Origin: Treponema sp.
Lineage (GTDB): Bacteria > Spirochaetota > Spirochaetia > Treponematales > Treponemataceae
Assembly (NCBI GenBank): GCA_031290005.1
Contig: JAITOJ010000031.1
Coordinates: forward strand, 1 to 5,675
DNA length: 5,675 nt
Direction of reading: 5' to 3'
This document shows positions 5,558 to 5,675 of this stretch, piece after piece (positions within the stretch are counted from its first letter, which is position 1; the number at the start of each line of letters is the position of its first letter). The notes beneath the pieces are model-generated. The model did no database searches. It saw only the letters and a program-made list of their open reading frames with translations, and was not told where the DNA came from. Both the position numbers and the translations under genes were made by a program.

Positions 5558-5675
5558 AATCTATCGGGATGGGCGAATATGTTGACAATCTGTAATGTGC
5601 CATCGACAATTTGTCCGTCGCTCATATCTTCTGTAAAGATATAAGCGCAGTCGTGTTTGAGCGCCGAGGCAAGCA
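5548..5675 (-). CDS. PIN-domain protein (VapC-like), C-terminal fragment; 5' end beyond window
   Basis: Reading the minus strand from the window edge gives 41 residues and a TAA stop (complement of 5548-5550). The fragment reads LASALKHDCAYIFTEDMSDG and continues QIVDGTLQIVNIFAHPDRLA, ending in Q. The pattern 'A-x(3-4)-C-x-x-I/L-x-T/S-E-D-M-x-D-G-Q-x-I-x-G-x-L-x-I-x-N-x-F' is the characteristic C-terminal part of PIN-domain ribonucleases such as VapC toxins, with the acidic E-D and D of TEDMSDG belonging to the metal-binding active site. Family members usually end NPF; here the sequence is NIF plus an eight-residue tail. If it is a VapC toxin, an antitoxin gene should lie further to the right, upstream of it on the minus strand. 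It converges on the lipocalin-like gene with 35 bases between the stops. Too short for length-based gene prediction, but the motif is distinctive. Confidence 0.8.
   Translation of the reverse strand, partial: LASALKHDCAYIFTEDMSDGQIVDGTLQIVNIFAHPDRLAQ

Overview
The window looks like bacterial chromosome from a Gram-negative, probably a host-associated spirochaete of the Treponema type. The reasons are dense genes with strong AGGAGG-type ribosome binding sites, a signal-peptide-bearing outer-membrane beta-barrel ending in phenylalanine, and a mixed, mid-to-high GC composition. The taxonomic guess is inference from general style; no marker gene is present to settle it.

Layout, left to right. 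(1) Positions 1-2206 hold the end of a plus-strand operon: the C-terminal part of a polar amino acid ABC permease (HisM/GlnP type), its ATPase (GlnQ/HisP type) joined by an ATGA overlap, then 12 bases later a membrane-anchored alpha/beta hydrolase. A bulged hairpin with a T-run directly behind the hydrolase stop looks like an intrinsic terminator. (2) Positions 2255-2776 encode an unrecognised protein with about five membrane segments. Its ribosome binding site begins three bases after the terminator's T-run, so terminator and leader are practically fused. (3) A 183-base stretch (2777-2959) with three small hairpins and an open continuation of the upstream frame leads to a 455-residue outer-membrane beta-barrel protein (2960-4327), followed by a second terminator-like hairpin. 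(4) Positions 4430-5512 encode a cytosolic lipocalin-fold protein of the AttH/CrtC (carotenoid 1,2-hydratase-like) superfamily. This is the most unusual gene here, since no carotenoid or natural-product genes are visible beside it. (5) Convergent to it, on the minus strand and running off the window, is the C-terminal end of a PIN-domain (VapC-like) protein, from 5548 to the edge.

How they may work together: the first three genes plausibly form one unit that imports an amino acid-like solute and hydrolyses an ester or amide outside or at the inner membrane. The membrane protein, the barrel and the lipocalin-like enzyme each have their own ribosome binding site, and terminator-like hairpins stand before the first and after the second, so I see no firm evidence that they belong to one pathway. 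No rRNA, tRNA, CRISPR array, insertion sequence or phage gene is visible.
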